Shown here piece after piece: positions 40,223 through 41,487 of a DNA stretch of 41,487 nt. Source of the DNA: a virus. Position 1 is the stretch's first letter. Every line of letters begins with the position of its first letter. The notes beneath the pieces are model-generated. The model saw only the letters and a program-made list of their open reading frames with translations. It was not told the DNA's origin and did not search any database. The stretch is from positions 1 to 41,487 of the IMG/VR virus record IMGVR_UViG_3300022602_000192; one strand, written 5' to 3'. The position numbers were made by a program, and so were the translations under genes.

Positions 40223-41101
40223 TTATCGTGCCCCTCGCATACAAGTAACCTCTGCTACAGCCTTCCACTTGTCCGGAAAGCTCACACGCAAGTCTGCTAC
40301 CTTAAGTACTGTACGCAGGCTAAGCTCGCGCATACGATGCTTGTTAGCATCTACAAAGTCTACGACTTCTAGCTTGGCCCAGTCCTCTAAGTCATAGCTA
40401 TCTAACATGCCACACTCAGTGACTACCTGCTTGATCCTGAGTACCTTCTCGCGCTCTGTGTCAATAGTAAGGTCCAAGTAGTGACAGCGTGACTCTAGTG
40501 CTTCTAAGTGATCCTGTAGCTTCTTGCTCTTAACGTGATCGAACTTGATGTTGGTAATAAAGATAGCACCGCCTTTGAACTCGAATGAGTTGGGCACACC
40601 TTCTGAACGTAGTAAGCGTGAGTCAGTGTTCCAATGGATCATACGCTTCTTTGATGTATCCAGGGCTGCCTTTAGGATGTTCAAACTTAGATCATCTAAC
40701 AGTACAGAGTCACAGTCATCAAACACTAGGATTGACTTCTTGTCTGAATACTCATAGAGCTTAGAGTACAGGCCAATGGCACTCATAGCACCTTTGACTA
40801 CTTCGTACTTCTTCAGCTTCTTGTCGTCTGCGATATCAGCAAACACATCATGCTTGCTCAAGACCTTTTCAACCCCAAAGGATTTACCTACACCTGGGGG
40901 CCCTGTTACGATCATAGCACGTACATCGCCCTTCTTAACCGCACGGGTCATGTCGTCTAAGATCTCGAAACGATCACGCAGGCGGTTCAGGATCTGCTCA
41001 TCCGTTTCCTGGCTGATGTCTTTGACAACGGGTGCTGTTTCTAACGATTTATGTTCTGCTTGCAATGCCATAAGCATCTTTGAAGTTACAACCTTAGTCA
41101 T
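40223..41101 (-). CDS. AAA+ ATPase
   Basis: 292 residues. Walker A is GPPGVGKS (about 67-74), Walker B is ILVFDDCDS (about 124-132), and a sensor-1-like Asn occurs in AIFITNI. Helical N- and C-terminal regions flank it. It resembles a single-domain AAA+ unfoldase or loader-type ATPase, but no substrate-recognition domain was identified. The codon composition is more GC-rich than that of the left-hand genes. An AAGGAGCG ribosome site lies before the ATG, with an extended -10 element upstream, so it is probably expressed early. Its exact role is unknown. Confidence 0.82.
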   Translation of the reverse strand: MTKVVTSKMLMALQAEHKSLETAPVVKDISQETDEQILNRLRDRFEILDDMTRAVKKGDVRAMIVTGPPGVGKSFGVEKVLSKHDVFADIADDKKLKKYEVVKGAMSAIGLYSKLYEYSDKKSILVFDDCDSVLLDDLSLNILKAALDTSKKRMIHWNTDSRLLRSEGVPNSFEFKGGAIFITNIKFDHVKSKKLQDHLEALESRCHYLDLTIDTEREKVLRIKQVVTECGMLDSYDLEDWAKLEVVDFVDANKHRMRELSLRTVLKVADLRVSFPDKWKAVAEVTCMRGAR

Positions 41102-41124
41102 TCGCGCTCCTTATTTAAAAAGTA

Positions 41125-41133
41125 ATTATAACA
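41125..41133 (-). promoter_or_regulatory. Extended -10 promoter for the AAA+ gene
   Basis: On the minus strand TGTTATAAT is a perfect extended -10 (TGn plus TATAAT). No good -35 was seen. The leader of ~18 nt includes AAGGAG, so this is an ordinary leadered transcript. Confidence 0.6.
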
Positions 41134-41135
41134 TA

Positions 41136-41155
41136 GCTAGGGCCTAAGCCCTAGC
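41136..41155 (-). terminator. Hairpin after the right-edge gene
   Basis: An 8-bp stem (GCTAGGGC/GCCCTAGC) closes a loop that reads TTAG on the minus strand. It is followed by the AAA+ promoter rather than a T run, so termination may be weak. Confidence 0.5.
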
Positions 41156-41163
41156 CTTTTGAA

Positions 41164-41484
41164 TTAATCCATCCTGCTACCAGCATAGGCTCGCAAGCCC
41201 AACTGGGTCAAGTACTCGGCGTAGGCATAGGCGCCTGCTTCTTTGACTGAAATACTCTGTGTAGGAATGCCTGCTGGATCCCACATGCTGAGACATTTGG
41301 GTTTGTAGTCCTTACGGAAGCCTGCGGCAATTAATTCTTTTGCCTGCGCTGAGTTAGTACGGTCGACGTATACATCAACCCAACCAAAACCGCAAGCATC
41401 GCGCTCGCCTACCTTTGCGTACATCTCAAGTCCTGCTTGCTCTGCTACTCGCTTGCCTGCACGGATCAATTCTGCTGTTACCAT
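41164..41484 (-). CDS. Small phage protein at the right edge, unknown
   Basis: 106 residues if it starts at the ATG 41484; the frame may continue beyond the window, so the start is uncertain. The sequence is alpha/beta (GKRVAEQAGLEMYAKVGERD, GFGWVDVYVDRTNSAQAKEL) with a final Ala/Gly/Tyr-rich part (EAGAYAYAEYLTQLGLRAYA). No family was recognised. It is leftward and GC-richer, like the AAA+ gene downstream, and is probably in the same early region. Confidence 0.6.
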   Translation of the reverse strand: MVTAELIRAGKRVAEQAGLEMYAKVGERDACGFGWVDVYVDRTNSAQAKELIAAGFRKDYKPKCLSMWDPAGIPTQSISVKEAGAYAYAEYLTQLGLRAYAGSRMD

Positions 41485-41487
41485 AGT

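Noticed and set aside
40776-41147. A rightward ORF opposite the AAA+ gene
   Set aside because: The leftward frame has Walker A and B motifs and a ribosome site; the rightward product is a Ser/Thr/Arg-rich shadow.
1-41487. Integrase, transposase or other signs of a prophage or insertion sequence
   Set aside because: No such protein or terminal inverted repeat was seen; the gene set is that of a virulent T4-like phage.

Overview
The window is a fragment of a T4-like (contractile-tailed, virulent myovirus) phage genome. The calls that fix this are tail sheath and tube (gp18, gp19), head completion (gp4), both terminase subunits (gp16, gp17), ssDNA-binding protein (gp32), the recombination set UvsX/UvsY/UvsW, and the primase and replicative helicase (gp61, gp41). 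The DNA is AT-rich. Several unnamed proteins look like the conserved unknowns of marine and freshwater T4-like phages (cyanophage and SAR11-phage relatives). No photosynthesis gene, integrase, transposase, CRISPR array or confident tRNA was seen, so the host cannot be named from this window.

Layout. 1-12.8 kb is a rightward virion block: sheath (5' end outside the window), tube, a tube-like or junction protein, a small conserved protein, gp4, gp16, a putative capsid-targeted internal protein, a histidine-rich internal protein, gp17, and two large virion proteins. 12.9-24 kb is a DNA-metabolism block: gp32, uvsX, a small ORF, uvsY, a 2-oxoglutarate/Fe(II) oxygenase, a conserved unknown, uvsW, then a tightly overlapping run of small genes. 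That run holds four more 2OG-Fe(II) oxygenases, a possible clamp-loader subunit, a zinc-finger protein and a 189-residue miniature of the bacterial replicase DnaE. One leftward gene ends the block. 24.4-25.5 kb is a virion protein. 25.5-30 kb is gp61, a 38-residue protein, a carbamoyltransferase, gp41 and a GNAT-like protein. 30-37.7 kb holds two fibre-like proteins and a 1853-residue virion protein. 37.7 kb to the end is an accessory region of short, mostly leftward genes separated by terminators and promoters: an M48 metalloprotease, small unknowns, an AAA+ ATPase, and a gene cut by or ending near the right edge.

Expression signals are unusually readable. T4-type late elements (ATAAATA and close variants) sit in front of virion genes. 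Sigma-70-like elements sit in front of the gp61, gp41 and pre-uvsW genes. In at least seven cases the -10 element ends only 4-7 nt before the start codon, which predicts leaderless mRNAs, while other genes in the same genome have ordinary GGAG ribosome sites. Intrinsic terminators with short stable tetraloops separate the units.

The most novel content is the mini-DnaE that keeps all three palm aspartates, the set of five 2OG-Fe(II) oxygenases plus a carbamoyltransferase (possible DNA or nucleotide modification, unproven), the leaderless-start architecture, a putative capsid-packaged metalloprotease, and paired hairpins whose loops are complementary to a nearby ribosome-binding site.
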